Shown here piece by piece: positions 54,340-63,797 of a stretch of DNA of 64,000 nucleotides (positions are counted from its first letter, which is position 1; each line of letters begins with the position of its first letter). The notes beneath the pieces are model-generated. The model ran no database searches. It was not told the origin of the DNA and was given only the letters and a program-made list of their open reading frames with translations. The stretch spans positions 620,001 to 684,000 of the forward strand of contig NZ_CP110679.1 of assembly GCF_026167525.1 (NCBI RefSeq), read 5' to 3'. The position numbers and the translations under genes are program-made. The stretch comes from Sphingomonas sp. M1-B02. GTDB lineage: Bacteria; Pseudomonadota; Alphaproteobacteria; Sphingomonadales; Sphingomonadaceae.

Positions 54340-55688
54340 GTCGTCATCTCCTTGGGAGGCAGTTCGAGGGTGGCCGGTGGGTCGAAGGTACGCGCCCGTC
54401 TGAGCTCGGGAAATAGTCTCGCCCATAATATCGTTACAAGGATCGCACCGATACCGCCGCCGATTACTGCGGCGACCGGACCGATCGCTGCGGCGAGGAA
54501 GCCCGATTCGGCCTCGCCCAGTTCGTTCGATCCCGACACGAACAAGGTAGACACGGCGCCGACCCGGCCGCGCATCTCGTCCGGCGTATAGAGTTGGATC
54601 AGCGATTGGCGGACATAGACCGAAACCATGTCCGCTGCACCAAGCACGAACAGTGCGACCAGCGAGATCAATACCGCCGGCGCGAAATCGCTGCCCACCG
54701 CCGACGGGCCGAGGATCGGCAGCAGCAGCGGGGCGGCTGCGCCGAACACGATCGTGGCGAGGCCGAAAATTCCGACCGCGATGAGCATCTTCTTGCCGAC
54801 TTCGGACTTGAGCGGGCGCCATGAGAAGGAGACTGCGGTGATCACGGCGCCCAGCGCCGGGGCGGCACGGAGATGGCCCAAGCCTTCCGAACCGACATGG
54901 AGGACGTCGCGCGCATAGACCGGGAGCATCGCCGTCGCGCCACCGAGCAATACCGCGAACAGATCGAGCGAGATCGCGCCGAAGACGAGGCGGTTGCGGC
55001 GGACATAATGGAGGCCGTCGATCATCTGTGCCCAGGGGCTGCCCCCGAACTTGCGGGCGCTGCGGGGCACCGGGGTGATCAGCAGCAGCATTGCCAGCGA
55101 GAGCAGGAACAGGCCGGCGGAGACCGCATACGGCAGCCAGTCGATCGCGGCATAGAGATAGCCGCCGAGCGCCGGGCCGATCACCGTGCCCGCCTGCCAG
55201 GCGACGGCGCTGAGCGCGATCGCGGTCGGCAGGATCGCCTTGGGCACCAGATTGGGGGCGAGCGCGCCGAGCGCCGGACCGGCGAAGGCGCGGCCGACGC
55301 CGAGCAAGGCGGCGATACCGAACAGCCAGGGGAGGGTGATCGCATCGCTGTAGGTCAGCAAGCCGAGGGTAAGCGCACAGCCTGCCTCGAGCGTCACCGC
55401 GGCGCGGGCGATCCAGCGGCGATCGAGCCGATCGGCGACCCAGCCGGCGAACAGCGACAATGCGAGCAGCGGCAGGAACTGGGCGACCCCGATCATGCCG
55501 AGCTGGAACGACGCCTCTTTCACGCTCATCGTCTGGCGGGCGATGTCGTAGACCTGCCAGCCGATGACGATGACCATCGCCATCTGGCCCAGCGTGGCGG
55601 CCAGGCGGGCGATCCAATAGGCTCGAAAATTCGCGACTGCGAAGGGATGGCGAGGCATCAAAGGCTCTTGGCGGGTCGAGCGGTTCAT
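54336..55688 (-). CDS. MFS transporter, MFS_3/EntS-like
   Basis: This is a 450-residue protein with about 12 spans. [40 protein letters not shown] and RLDRRW (the loop 2-3 motif) put it in the enterobactin-exporter-like MFS group. The coupling to cysK (ATGA overlap) may indicate export of cysteine or a related thiol or siderophore; this is inference. It diverges from the 115-residue gene across a short region with a perfect palindrome. Confidence 0.88.
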   Translation of the reverse strand: MNRSTRQEPLMPRHPFAVANFRAYWIARLAATLGQMAMVIVIGWQVYDIARQTMSVKEASFQLGMIGVAQFLPLLALSLFAGWVADRLDRRWIARAAVTLEAGCALTLGLLTYSDAITLPWLFGIAALLGVGRAFAGPALGALAPNLVPKAILPTAIALSAVAWQAGTVIGPALGGYLYAAIDWLPYAVSAGLFLLSLAMLLLITPVPRSARKFGGSPWAQMIDGLHYVRRNRLVFGAISLDLFAVLLGGATAMLPVYARDVLHVGSEGLGHLRAAPALGAVITAVSFSWRPLKSEVGKKMLIAVGIFGLATIVFGAAAPLLLPILGPSAVGSDFAPAVLISLVALFVLGAADMVSVYVRQSLIQLYTPDEMRGRVGAVSTLFVSGSNELGEAESGFLAAAIGPVAAVIGGGIGAILVTILWARLFPELRRARTFDPPATLELPPKEMTT

Positions 55689-55733
55689 CGCAACGCCCTA
55701 CCGCCTTTCAACGACCGAGCTATTATTTGCATC

Positions 55734-55750
55734 TTGCTGCAGCGCAGCAA
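55734..55750. promoter_or_regulatory. Perfect palindrome in a divergent promoter region
   Basis: TTGCTGC-AGC-GCAGCAA is a 17-bp perfect dyad 18 bases before ATG 55769 and 45 bases from the MFS start. Its core CTGC-N3-GCAG resembles sites bound by PhaR, the regulator of polyhydroxyalkanoate genes in alphaproteobacteria. The binder is not identified. Confidence 0.5.
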
Positions 55751-55768
55751 AATACGATATAAGGAGGG

Positions 55769-56116
55769 ATGAAGCTGACGCTAGAAGCCGAGCGCCCGGA
55801 AGCGCCCACGGGTCCGACACCAACGGTGCTGGAGGCGATCGTCCGCCAGCTTTGCATCTCGGTGACCTATAACCGCACCCGGATGATCCTGGGGCCGCAC
55901 ATCCTCTACACCCGCAACGACGCGCTTTACGTCGATGCGTCGGTGGTTTCGCGCGAAGGCATGCTGCCGCGCGAACCGAAGCTGGGTACCTACAAGCTCG
56001 ATGGCCTCAACGATCTCAAGCTGATCGAGCGACCGTTCGACCGTAGCGACCTGTTCGACCCCTCGGCGGAGAAATATGCCGGGGTTACGCTTATGGCGAT
56101 CGAACCCGCCGCCTGA
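55769..56116 (+). CDS. Hypothetical protein with WYL-like core, 115 aa
   Basis: The segment VLEAIVRQLCISVTYNRTRM, then ILGPHILYTRNDALYVDASV and YKLDGLNDLKLIERPFDR, has the strand pattern of a small WYL-type ligand-binding domain, without the usual HTH. GGAGGG precedes ATG 55769. It may be a sensor or a cofactor-binding protein; function unknown. A palindrome stands in its promoter region. Confidence 0.65.
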   Translation: MKLTLEAERPEAPTGPTPTVLEAIVRQLCISVTYNRTRMILGPHILYTRNDALYVDASVVSREGMLPREPKLGTYKLDGLNDLKLIERPFDRSDLFDPSAEKYAGVTLMAIEPAA

Positions 56117-56156
56117 GGCGAAGGGAGCGCCGCCCGAAAGCGACGCTCCCCTCGGG

Positions 56157-56696
56157 TCAGCGGCAGCGGACCTGCTGGTTGCGATCGATCGCCGAACCGG
56201 CGGCGCCGCCGGCGATCGCGCCGAGCAAGGTGCCGACCGTACTGGTACGACGTCCCGAGATGACGTTGCCGAACAGCCCGCCGGCTGCCGCGCCGACGAT
56301 CAGGCCGGTCGTGCCGTCGCTGCGGCGGCAATAATAGCGGCCGTCGTCGCCGCGATAGACATTCTCGTCGCGCGAGAGCACGCGCTCCTGATAATTGCCG
56401 CTGCGATAGTCGCGGGCGGGATCATAATCCTCGTCGTCGTAATTGTTCTGCTGAAAGCGGGGATCGTTGCCGCGATTGTCATAGCCCGGGCGCGTGGTGC
56501 GCGACCGGCGGTAGCGCTCGACCGCCGCCTGGAAGGTTTCATACTCGCTGTCGAAGCGCCGCTGGGCGGCATCGAAGCGGGCGTCCTCGTCCTGGCCCGA
56601 CTGGGCATAGCGCGCGGAACCCGTCTGCGCGGCGGCGGGGGTGGCGACGACCAGGCAACCGGCCGCGAGTGCGGCAATGCCGATGATGGTCTTCAT
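56157..56696 (-). CDS. Glycine-zipper 2TM outer-membrane/surface protein
   Basis: This is a 179-residue secreted protein with a signal peptide (MKTIIGIAALAAGCLVVATP, AAA). A charged, Tyr/Asp-rich middle (RFDAAQRRFDSEYETFQAAV) is followed by GLIVGAAAGGLFGNVI and TLLGAIAGGAAGSAIDRN, the paired glycine zippers of the family. RYYCRRSDGTTG precedes the zippers. It is a paralogue of the 15398 gene with a longer helical middle. AAGGAGAG precedes ATG 56696. Confidence 0.88.
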   Translation of the reverse strand: MKTIIGIAALAAGCLVVATPAAAQTGSARYAQSGQDEDARFDAAQRRFDSEYETFQAAVERYRRSRTTRPGYDNRGNDPRFQQNNYDDEDYDPARDYRSGNYQERVLSRDENVYRGDDGRYYCRRSDGTTGLIVGAAAGGLFGNVISGRRTSTVGTLLGAIAGGAAGSAIDRNQQVRCR

Positions 56697-56810
56697 GATG
56701 TCTCTCCTTCTTCCCCGACGATACGCCGAGGCCACCGAAACGTTCCAGCAACATTCGTGAAGCGGCGCTGAATGGGTGTAAGGGGGGAGGGCGTCTGAGG
56801 AGTATAGCCG

Positions 56811-57731
56811 ATCGAACATCATCGCATCGTCATCATCGGGGCCGGCCATGTCGGCGCCACCGCAGCCTATGCGCTGATGCTGCGGGCGCTCTTTCGCGAG
56901 ATCATATTGATCGACAGCGATCCGGCGCTCGCCGAGGCCGAAGCCGCCGATCTGCGCGATGCGAACGCGCTGGCGCGGCCGGCACAGATTCGGGCGGGCG
57001 GCTATGACGAGGCGGCGGACGCGGCGATCGCGGTCATCACCGCGGGCGCAGCGACGCATGGCGACGAAAGCCGGCTCTCCGTCGCGGGACGTTCCGCCAA
57101 GATCGTCCGGACCTGCGTCGATTCGCTGATGGCGGCGGGATTCAAGGGCATTATCGTCGTGGCGTCGAACCCGGTCGACCTGATGGCGATGGTCGCGCTG
57201 CGCCGGTCGGGGATGGAGCCCGCTCGGGTGATCGGGACGGGGACGCTGCTCGACTCGAACCGGTTGCGCCAGGCGCTATCGGCGCGGCTGGACGTCGCGC
57301 CTGGGGCGATCCACGCGCAGGTGCTGGGCGAGCATGGCGACAGCGAAGTCGTCGCCTTTTCGGGGATCCGCATCGGCGGCATGGCGCTCGAGGCGTTCGC
57401 ACCCGGCGCGGTCGATCGACAGATCGTGACGAAGGATGTGCGCGAGGCCGCGTACCGGATCGTCGCCGGGAAGGGCTATACGTCTTTTGGGGTCGCCACT
57501 GCCATCGTCCGGATATGCGAGGCCATCGTCCGCAACGAACGCGCGGTGATGCCCGTCTCGACCCTGTTGAAGGGGCAATATGGGATCGACGACCTTTATC
57601 TGAGCCTGCCCTGCATCCTCGGCTCGAGTGGCCTGGAGAAAGCCTTGACCCCCGAACTGGACGCAGCGGAGATTGCCGCGCTGATGGCATCGGCAGCGGT
57701 ATTGCGCGAGGCGATGGCCGGGATCGAGTGA
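56811..57731 (+). CDS. L-lactate/malate dehydrogenase family protein, start codon missing
   Basis: The frame after TAG 56805 begins PIEHHRIVIIGAGHVGATAA, which contains the NAD-binding GxGxxG, yet no ATG, GTG or TTG occurs before it. The first ATG, at 56877, would remove that motif. Later motifs are intact: GTGTLLDSNRLRQAL, GEHGDSEVVAFSGIRIGG with the proton-relay His, and VSTLLKGQYGIDDLYLSLPC. A GAGGAG site lies eight bases before ATC 56811, the start used here. An ATAG at 56804 may be a damaged ATG. Its 3' end overlaps the kinase gene by 136 bases. Confidence 0.7.
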   Translation: MEHHRIVIIGAGHVGATAAYALMLRALFREIILIDSDPALAEAEAADLRDANALARPAQIRAGGYDEAADAAIAVITAGAATHGDESRLSVAGRSAKIVRTCVDSLMAAGFKGIIVVASNPVDLMAMVALRRSGMEPARVIGTGTLLDSNRLRQALSARLDVAPGAIHAQVLGEHGDSEVVAFSGIRIGGMALEAFAPGAVDRQIVTKDVREAAYRIVAGKGYTSFGVATAIVRICEAIVRNERAVMPVSTLLKGQYGIDDLYLSLPCILGSSGLEKALTPELDAAEIAALMASAAVLREAMAGIE

Positions 57732-59275
57732 ACCGCCAGGCGGCTCCGGCGCGCTGCCTTCTCCACGGGCAGCGAGAAGCAGAAGCAGCTTCCCTCCGGA
57801 CCCGTTGATTCGAGCCAGATCGATCCACGATGCGCCTCGATGATCGTGCGGCAGATCGAGAGGCCGAGCCCCATTCCGCCGGCCTTCGAAGACTGCGTCC
57901 AGTTGAACAGGGTGGCGGCGGTTTCCTTTGAAATGCCGCTTCCGCCGTCCTGAACCGAGACGATGACGGTGCCACCGACGACTTCTGTGGAGATCGTGAC
58001 GCCGCGACCCGAGTCCCCGACCGCTTCGCAGCCGTTGCGCAGCAGGTTCATGATGACCTGTTCGACCTGGACACGATCCGCCTCGATCATGACCGAGCAG
58101 CTCTCTCCGTTCGCGATCGAAACCTCGGTGCAGGCGCCGAGCTGCACGAGTGCGACCGATTCGATGAGCGCATCGGCCAGATCGAAGACCTCGCGCTGCG
58201 GCTTGCGCCGGGCAGTCATGTCGCGGAGCCGGCGGATGATCTTGCCGCCGCGCTGAGCATTCTCGGTTATTCCCTGGAGCCCAAGGGCGAACTGCTCTTG
58301 GCTGAGGAGCCCCCCCTCGCGCCGAAGCGATTCGCAATATGCGGCATAATTGGCGATCGCGGTGAGCGGCTGGGTCAGTTCATGCGCAAGCGTGGCGGCC
58401 AGCGTTCCCATCGCGCTCACGCGGGAGAGATGGACCACTTCGCTCTGCAGCTTTTGGACCTGTCCCGCCGCGGCTTCGCGCTCGGTAACGTCATGTCCTT
58501 CGCAGAAGGTGCCGCTGATCGCGCCGTCGGGCCCCCGGATCGGCTGATAGATGAAGTCCAGATAGCGCAGCTCAAGATCGCCGCCCGGCTTTCGCTGCAG
58601 ATGGATTGGCACCGCCGTGCCCAGGAAGGGTTCGCCCGTCGTGTAGGCGTGGTCGAGCACCCGGAGAAGATCCTGGCCGGCCAGTTCGGGGAAGACGTCC
58701 GAGACGGTGCGCCCGTCAAGCTCGCGGTGCCCGATCAGGGTCTGATAAGCGGCATTGGCGAAGGTGAAGCGGTGATCCGGGCCCTCGGTGATGGCGATGA
58801 AGCCGGGGGTATGTTCGTACAGGATATGAAGCGCGGCGCGCTCGCCGAGCAGCCGCCGGCTCTGGGCGGCGAGATCGATGCAGGAGATACAATGCTGGGC
58901 CGGGTGGCCATCGGTCGTGGCAACCGAATTGATGCTGATCGCGGCCCGGAAGGTTTCGCCATTCTTGCACCGTATGGGCAGCTGGACGGATTCGCCGCCG
59001 TCGGCGTCGAACTGGTCCCGGATCCGATCGAGCAGGACATCATCGGCGTCACAGAGATCGGCGAGGAAGCGTTTCCCGATGACGTCCTTCTGCGCGTAGC
59101 CGGTAATCCGGAGGAAGACGTCGTTTACGAAGATGACGGAATGATCGTCTTTCGAGGCATCGGTGAAGAGGATAGCTGTGGCGGCTGCATCAGAAAGGGC
59201 TGAAATTGGACCAGGCATCGGTTCGAGCAGACTCATCTGCCTCGAAACGACGGGCGCTTTTTGTGCCATGTTCAT
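57596..59275 (-). CDS. PAS sensor histidine kinase (FixL-like, orphan)
   Basis: This is a soluble kinase of about 559 residues. The first PAS domain (residues 30-135) has VIFVNDVFLRITGY and the LOV-like look of FFxDA sensors, though no clear flavin cysteine is seen. The second PAS (150-260) has FTFANAAYQTLIGH. HisKA carries the phosphoacceptor His in LAHELTQPLTAIANYAAYC. HATPase_c has VIMNLLRNGCEAV and GMGLGLSICRTIIEAHRG. No response regulator is adjacent. ATG 59275 (GAGG ahead) is chosen; an open frame reaches GTG 59425 with AT-rich codons. Confidence 0.85.
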   Translation of the reverse strand: MNMAQKAPVVSRQMSLLEPMPGPISALSDAAATAILFTDASKDDHSVIFVNDVFLRITGYAQKDVIGKRFLADLCDADDVLLDRIRDQFDADGGESVQLPIRCKNGETFRAAISINSVATTDGHPAQHCISCIDLAAQSRRLLGERAALHILYEHTPGFIAITEGPDHRFTFANAAYQTLIGHRELDGRTVSDVFPELAGQDLLRVLDHAYTTGEPFLGTAVPIHLQRKPGGDLELRYLDFIYQPIRGPDGAISGTFCEGHDVTEREAAAGQVQKLQSEVVHLSRVSAMGTLAATLAHELTQPLTAIANYAAYCESLRREGGLLSQEQFALGLQGITENAQRGGKIIRRLRDMTARRKPQREVFDLADALIESVALVQLGACTEVSIANGESCSVMIEADRVQVEQVIMNLLRNGCEAVGDSGRGVTISTEVVGGTVIVSVQDGGSGISKETAATLFNWTQSSKAGGMGLGLSICRTIIEAHRGSIWLESTGPEGSCFCFSLPVEKAARRSRLAVHSIPAIASRNTAADAISAAISAASSSGVKAFSRPLEPRMQGRLR

Positions 59276-59425
59276 CACTGCCTCAAAAGCGAAGCGCGGC
59301 TTGAACATCTCATTCGGCGTCATGGCGGTGCCGAATAAGAAATTCCGCGCTTCACGGAACTCACGCAACCAAAGATCGTTACGCTTGCGAGCGAAGTACC
59401 ATTGATGCAGATTGCGTTCCACCAC

Positions 59426-59631
59426 ATATCATTGTGATCTATATGTATTTCTCCTGGCTTTCGCGCACGAAAGCCGCAGAAATGCGTGTCTATTCATGCC
59501 TTCGCATATTTGAATATTGGATATGTTGAAGTAAACGGACGCGCTTGGGAAATAAATTGCGAGACTCGGTGACACGGATTATTTCGCGTACCTTCACCCC
59601 CGTGGACCGTCTCTATTTTCAATCTGGCAGC
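59426..59631. other. AT-rich intergenic region between uvrD and the PAS kinase
   Basis: This 206-base gap is much AT-richer than the surroundings and probably holds the kinase promoter. A hairpin, GGCTTTCG-CGCA-CGAAAGCC, spans 59456-59475, close upstream of the kinase frame. Direct AATATTGGATATGTTG-like tracts are visible, but no clean -35/-10 pair was assigned. Confidence 0.45.
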
Positions 59632-61944
59632 TCAGGCCCCTAACGTCACGAAGCTGTCCATCACGCGCTTTCGGCCTGCCTGTTCGAAATCGATCTCAAG
59701 CTTGTTGCCTTCGATCTCCGCAACCAGGCCGTAGCCGAACTTCTGGTGGAAGACGCGGATCCCCACAGACAGATCATCGCGCGGTTTGGCCCCGAAGCTG
59801 ACTGCGCTCGCCCGGGCTTCCAATACTCGCGGCGCCTCGCGGGTGAAGGTACGGCTATGGAAGGTCCCGCCGGGATTTTTGGGATCGACGCCCGCCGCGC
59901 GCTGCCAGCCGGGGCCGCGCCCGGTGCCGCGGCCCACGTCGGCGAAGGGATCGGCACGGTCGCTCCAGTTCGCCTGCCACAACGACGCGCCGCCCGACAT
60001 CGTCGATTCCTCGGCAATATGCTCGGCCGGGAGCTCGGCGATGAAGCGCGAGGGCAGGCTGCTGGTCCATTGGCCATAGATGCGGCGATTGGCGGCGTGG
60101 AGGATCGTCGCCTGGCGGCGAGCGCGGGTGATCGCGACATAGGCGAGCCGGCGCTCCTCCTCGAGGCTGGCGAGGCCGCCTTCGTCGAGCGCGCGCTGCG
60201 ACGGGAAGATGCCTTCCTCCCAGCCCGCCAGATAGACGGTGTCGAACTCGAGCCCCTTGGCGGCGTGGATCGTCATGATCGTGACTTTGGCATCCTCGGC
60301 ATTGCTCTCATTGTCCATGACGAGGCTGACATGTTCGAGGAAGCCGGTGAGCGACTCATATTCCTCCATCGCGCGGACGAGCTCGTTGAGATTCTCGAGG
60401 CGACCGGCGGCCTCGGCGGTGCGATCGGCCTGCCACATCGCGGTGTAGCCGCTCTCGTCGAGGATGATGCGGGCGAGCTCGGGATGAGGGAGGGTGTCGC
60501 CCATCGATCGCCAGCGGGCCACGTCGCCGATCAGATTGCCCAGCGCGCGGCGGGCCTGGGGAGTGAGCTCGTCGGTATCGAGGATGCGCGCGGCGGCGGT
60601 GGCCAAGGGCAATTGCGCGGCGCGGGCATATTGGTGGACCTTGGCGAGCGCCTTGTCGCCGAGGCCGCGCTTGGGGACGTTGACGATGCGTTCGAAGGCG
60701 AGGTCGTCGGAAGGCTGGGCGACGATGCGCAGATAGGCGAGCGCATCGCGGATTTCGGCGCGCTCGTAGAAGCGGAAGCCGCCGATGATGCGATAGGGCA
60801 GGCCGATCGCGATGAAGCGGTCCTCGAACTCGCGGGTCTGGTGCTGCGCGCGGACGAGGATCGCGGTATCATCGAGGCTGAGCCCGCCGCGCTGGAGGCC
60901 CTCTATTTCTTCCCCGACCCGGCGCGCCTCCTCGGGACCGTCCCAGATGCCGAGGACCTTGACCTTCTCGCCCTCGGGCTTGTCGGTCCAAAGCGTCTTG
61001 CCGAGGCGGCCGCCATTGTTGGCGATGACCCCGCTGGCGGCGGCGAGGATGTGCGGTGTCGAGCGGTAATTCTGCTCGAGCTTGATGACCTTGGCGCCGG
61101 GGAAATCCTTTTCGAACTTCAGGATATTCTCGACCAGCGCGCCGCGCCACGAATAGATCGACTGATCGTCGTCGCCGACGCAGCAGAGGTTGCGGCGCTC
61201 TTGGGCGAGCAGGCGCAGCCAGAGATATTGGACCGCGTTGGTATCCTGATACTCGTCGACGAGGATGTAGCGGAAGCGCTGCTGATACTGTTCGAGCACG
61301 TCGCGGTGGGTCTTCAGGATCACCAGCATGTGCAGCAACAGATCGCCGAAATCGCAGGCGTTGAGCGTCTTGAGCCGCTCCTGATAGGCGGCGTAGAGCG
61401 CCTGGCCACGGCCATTGGCGTAGCGCTCGGACTCGCCGGCATCGATCTCCTTGGGGGTGAGGCCCTTATTCTTCCACTGATCGATCAGCCCGGCGAGGCT
61501 GCGTGCGGGCCAGCGCTTCTCGTCGAGATCGGCGGCGGAGATGAGCTGCTTGAGCAGGCGCAGCTGATCGTCGGTATCGAGGATCGTGAAATTGGACTGT
61601 AGCCCGACCAGCTCGGCGTGGCGGCGCAACATCTTGGCGCCGATCGCGTGGAAAGTGCCGAGCCAGGGCATGCCCTCGACCGCCTGGCCGACGAGGCGGC
61701 CGACCCGCTCGCGCATCTCGCGCGCGGCCTTGTTGGTGAAGGTGACCGCGAGCAGCTCGGACGGGTAGGCTTTCCGCGTCCACAGCAGGTGCGCGAGCCG
61801 GGCGGTGAGCGCGGCGGTCTTGCCGGTCCCGGCGCCGGCGAGGACGAGGACCGGCCCCTCGGTGGTGAGCACGGCATCGCGCTGGGGGGCATTGAGCGAC
61901 GCGAGATAAGGGGCGTCGGCATGGGAAGGCGCGGGTAGGTTCAT
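59632..61944 (-). CDS. uvrD: ATP-dependent DNA helicase, UvrD/PcrA type
   Basis: This is a 770-residue superfamily 1A 3'-5' helicase for nucleotide excision and mismatch repair. Motif I is VLAGAGTGKTAALTARLAHL, motif II is ILVDEYQDTNAVQYLWLRLL, GDDDQSIYSWRGA is motif III, and TIHAAKGLEFDTVYLAGWEE is motif V. The end has the Tudor-like tail (GYGLVAEIEGNKLEIDFEQA) that contacts RNA polymerase in PcrA. Length fits. Confidence 0.95.
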   Translation of the reverse strand: MNLPAPSHADAPYLASLNAPQRDAVLTTEGPVLVLAGAGTGKTAALTARLAHLLWTRKAYPSELLAVTFTNKAAREMRERVGRLVGQAVEGMPWLGTFHAIGAKMLRRHAELVGLQSNFTILDTDDQLRLLKQLISAADLDEKRWPARSLAGLIDQWKNKGLTPKEIDAGESERYANGRGQALYAAYQERLKTLNACDFGDLLLHMLVILKTHRDVLEQYQQRFRYILVDEYQDTNAVQYLWLRLLAQERRNLCCVGDDDQSIYSWRGALVENILKFEKDFPGAKVIKLEQNYRSTPHILAAASGVIANNGGRLGKTLWTDKPEGEKVKVLGIWDGPEEARRVGEEIEGLQRGGLSLDDTAILVRAQHQTREFEDRFIAIGLPYRIIGGFRFYERAEIRDALAYLRIVAQPSDDLAFERIVNVPKRGLGDKALAKVHQYARAAQLPLATAAARILDTDELTPQARRALGNLIGDVARWRSMGDTLPHPELARIILDESGYTAMWQADRTAEAAGRLENLNELVRAMEEYESLTGFLEHVSLVMDNESNAEDAKVTIMTIHAAKGLEFDTVYLAGWEEGIFPSQRALDEGGLASLEEERRLAYVAITRARRQATILHAANRRIYGQWTSSLPSRFIAELPAEHIAEESTMSGGASLWQANWSDRADPFADVGRGTGRGPGWQRAAGVDPKNPGGTFHSRTFTREAPRVLEARASAVSFGAKPRDDLSVGIRVFHQKFGYGLVAEIEGNKLEIDFEQAGRKRVMDSFVTLGA

Positions 61945-62041
61945 TGTGAACAGTTAGGGAACGCGCGGGCCGGGGGCAAGCGCGACGCGCGGCAATGCGA
62001 TGGGAGTCGCGTTGGGCCGTCCGGCTGGCTAGGATGAAGCC

Positions 62042-62224
62042 ATGTTGCGCAATCGAAAACTGCGGCTCGCTATCGTCCTCGCCATCGCGGTCTTCGCATT
62101 ATTCTATGCGTGGCGGACCAATCAGGCCAGCCGTGCGCCGTGTGAGCCCGAGCGAGTCGAAGAGAAGGACGCATCGGGCAAGATCGTGAAGATCACCCGC
62201 AAGGAGTGCGCGGCCCAGAGCTAG
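62042..62224 (+). CDS. Small membrane protein, 60 aa
   Basis: MLRNRKLRLAIVLAIAVFAL shows a basic start and one span, then a charged tail with two cysteines (APCEPERVEE, KECAAQS). The ribosome site AGGATGAAG is moderate. It is convergent with the next small gene, their ends overlapping by four bases. No family is recognised. Confidence 0.55.
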   Translation: MLRNRKLRLAIVLAIAVFALFYAWRTNQASRAPCEPERVEEKDASGKIVKITRKECAAQS

Positions 62225-62406
62225 AGGCGGCTGCCATATCGTTCGATCGCATGCGTGGCGACGGAGAGGCTGATCGCGAAATCGCTCCCATCGGCACGCA
62301 GATCCGCTTTCACATGATCCACTGGATTGCCGAACGCGACCAACAGCCCGGCGAGGAGCGCGAAAAGCGCGGCGTAGCCATAGCGTTTGGCTGTCGTTCC
62401 GCGCAT
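62221..62406 (-). CDS. Small membrane protein, 61 aa
   Basis: ATG 62406 follows the strong site AGGAGGG, so it is preferred over longer frames. MRGTTAKRYGYAALFALLAG continues LLVAFG, a single span, then VDHVKADLRADGSDFAISLS. It is probably an inner-membrane protein with a periplasmic tail. Function unknown. Confidence 0.65.
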   Translation of the reverse strand: MRGTTAKRYGYAALFALLAGLLVAFGNPVDHVKADLRADGSDFAISLSVATHAIERYGSRL

Positions 62407-62531
62407 CGCAGTTTCCCTCCTTGCCCGCCCGCATTGTTCGCCAATGGCTATCGCTGCATTGCTGTCGCCGCGATGAACGGGGTTGAGCGCGATCCGCCTT
62501 CTCCATAGGGAAGGCCGCGGAGGGGCACCGA

Positions 62532-63797
62532 ATGACTGCAGCAGTCGCATCGCATCGGCGGATTCTAACCGCGAGCCTGGTCGGCACCTCGGTCGAGTTC
62601 TACGATTTCTACATCTACGCCACGGCCGCCGCTTTGGTGTTTCCCGCGCTGTTCTTCCCGTCGCACGATCCCAGCCTCCAGCAACTGCTCTCTTATGCGA
62701 GCTTCAGCGTCGCCTTTTTCGCGCGGCCGCTGGGCGGGCTCGTCTTCGGGCATTTCGGCGACCGAATGGGGCGCAAGTCGACGCTGGTCGCATCGCTGAT
62801 GCTGATGGGCGTCTCGACCGTGCTGATCGCCTTCCTGCCGACCTATGCGATGATCGGCTGGGTCGCGCCGGTGCTGCTGTGCGTGCTGCGCTTCGGGCAG
62901 GGGCTGGGGCTGGGCGGCGAATGGGGCGGGGCGAGTCTGCTTGCAGTCGAGAATGCGCCGCCGGGCTGGCGCTATCGCTATGGCAGCTTCCCGCCGATGG
63001 GCGCGCCGGTCGGCTTTTTGTTCGCCAACGGCTTCTTCCTGATCCTGGGCGCGCTGCTGAGCGACGATCAGTTCCGCGAATGGGGCTGGCGGCTGCCCTT
63101 CCTGGCGAGCGCAATCCTGGTCGGGCTCGGGCTGTGGGTGCGGGTGACGCTGACCGAGACGCCGGCGTTCGTGGAAGCCGCGCAGAAGGCGGCGCCTCCG
63201 AAAGTGCCGATCGCCGAACTGTTCCGCGAACATTGGCTGCCGACGCTGGCGGGGACAGTGGCGACGATCGCCTGCTTCGCGCTCTTCTATATCTCGACGG
63301 TGTTCATCATCGGCTACGGCACCAAGACGCTGGGCTACGACCGCGAGACCTTCCTGGGGCTCGAGCTAGGCGCGATCCTGTTCATGGCGGCGGGGATTGC
63401 GGTCGCGGCGATCCTGGCCGACCGGGGCGGGGCGACTCGGGTGCTGGCGCTGGGCTGCATCGTCACGATCCCGGTGGGACTGACGATGGCATCTTTGCTC
63501 CCCGGCGGATCGCTGCCGAGCGTCTTCCTGTGGCTCGCTTTCGCGCTCTTCACGATGGGCTTCGTCTATGGCCCGCTGGGGGGATGGCTGCCTAGCCTGT
63601 TCCCGGCGCGGGTGCGCTATACCGGCGTGTCGGTGACCTTCAACATCGGCGGGATCGTCGGCGGCGGGCTTACCCCGCTGATCGCCGAGGCGCTGGTGAC
63701 GCGGAGCGGGCTTATGTCGGTCGGCTATTATCTGGCGGGGGCGGGCATGCTGAGCCTGATCGGGCTTTGGATGCTCAGGCGACGCGTAGCAGCGTGA
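62532..63797 (+). CDS. MHS family MFS transporter (metabolite:H+ symporter)
   Basis: This is a 421-residue protein with 12 spans. SLVGTSVEFYDFYIYATAAA at the start, FGHFGDRMGRKSTLVASLML (loop 2-3 motif) and FGQGLGLGGEWGGASLLAVE are the MHS signatures seen in ShiA, ProP and KgtP. It probably imports a carboxylic acid or compatible solute; the substrate is unclear. Confidence 0.92.
   Translation: MTAAVASHRRILTASLVGTSVEFYDFYIYATAAALVFPALFFPSHDPSLQQLLSYASFSVAFFARPLGGLVFGHFGDRMGRKSTLVASLMLMGVSTVLIAFLPTYAMIGWVAPVLLCVLRFGQGLGLGGEWGGASLLAVENAPPGWRYRYGSFPPMGAPVGFLFANGFFLILGALLSDDQFREWGWRLPFLASAILVGLGLWVRVTLTETPAFVEAAQKAAPPKVPIAELFREHWLPTLAGTVATIACFALFYISTVFIIGYGTKTLGYDRETFLGLELGAILFMAAGIAVAAILADRGGATRVLALGCIVTIPVGLTMASLLPGGSLPSVFLWLAFALFTMGFVYGPLGGWLPSLFPARVRYTGVSVTFNIGGIVGGGLTPLIAEALVTRSGLMSVGYYLAGAGMLSLIGLWMLRRRVAA

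Noticed and set aside
59276..59425. 50-residue N-terminal extension of the PAS kinase
   Set aside because: Codons are AT-rich (including TTA), unlike the rest, and GAGG stands in front of ATG 59275; the extension cannot be fully excluded.
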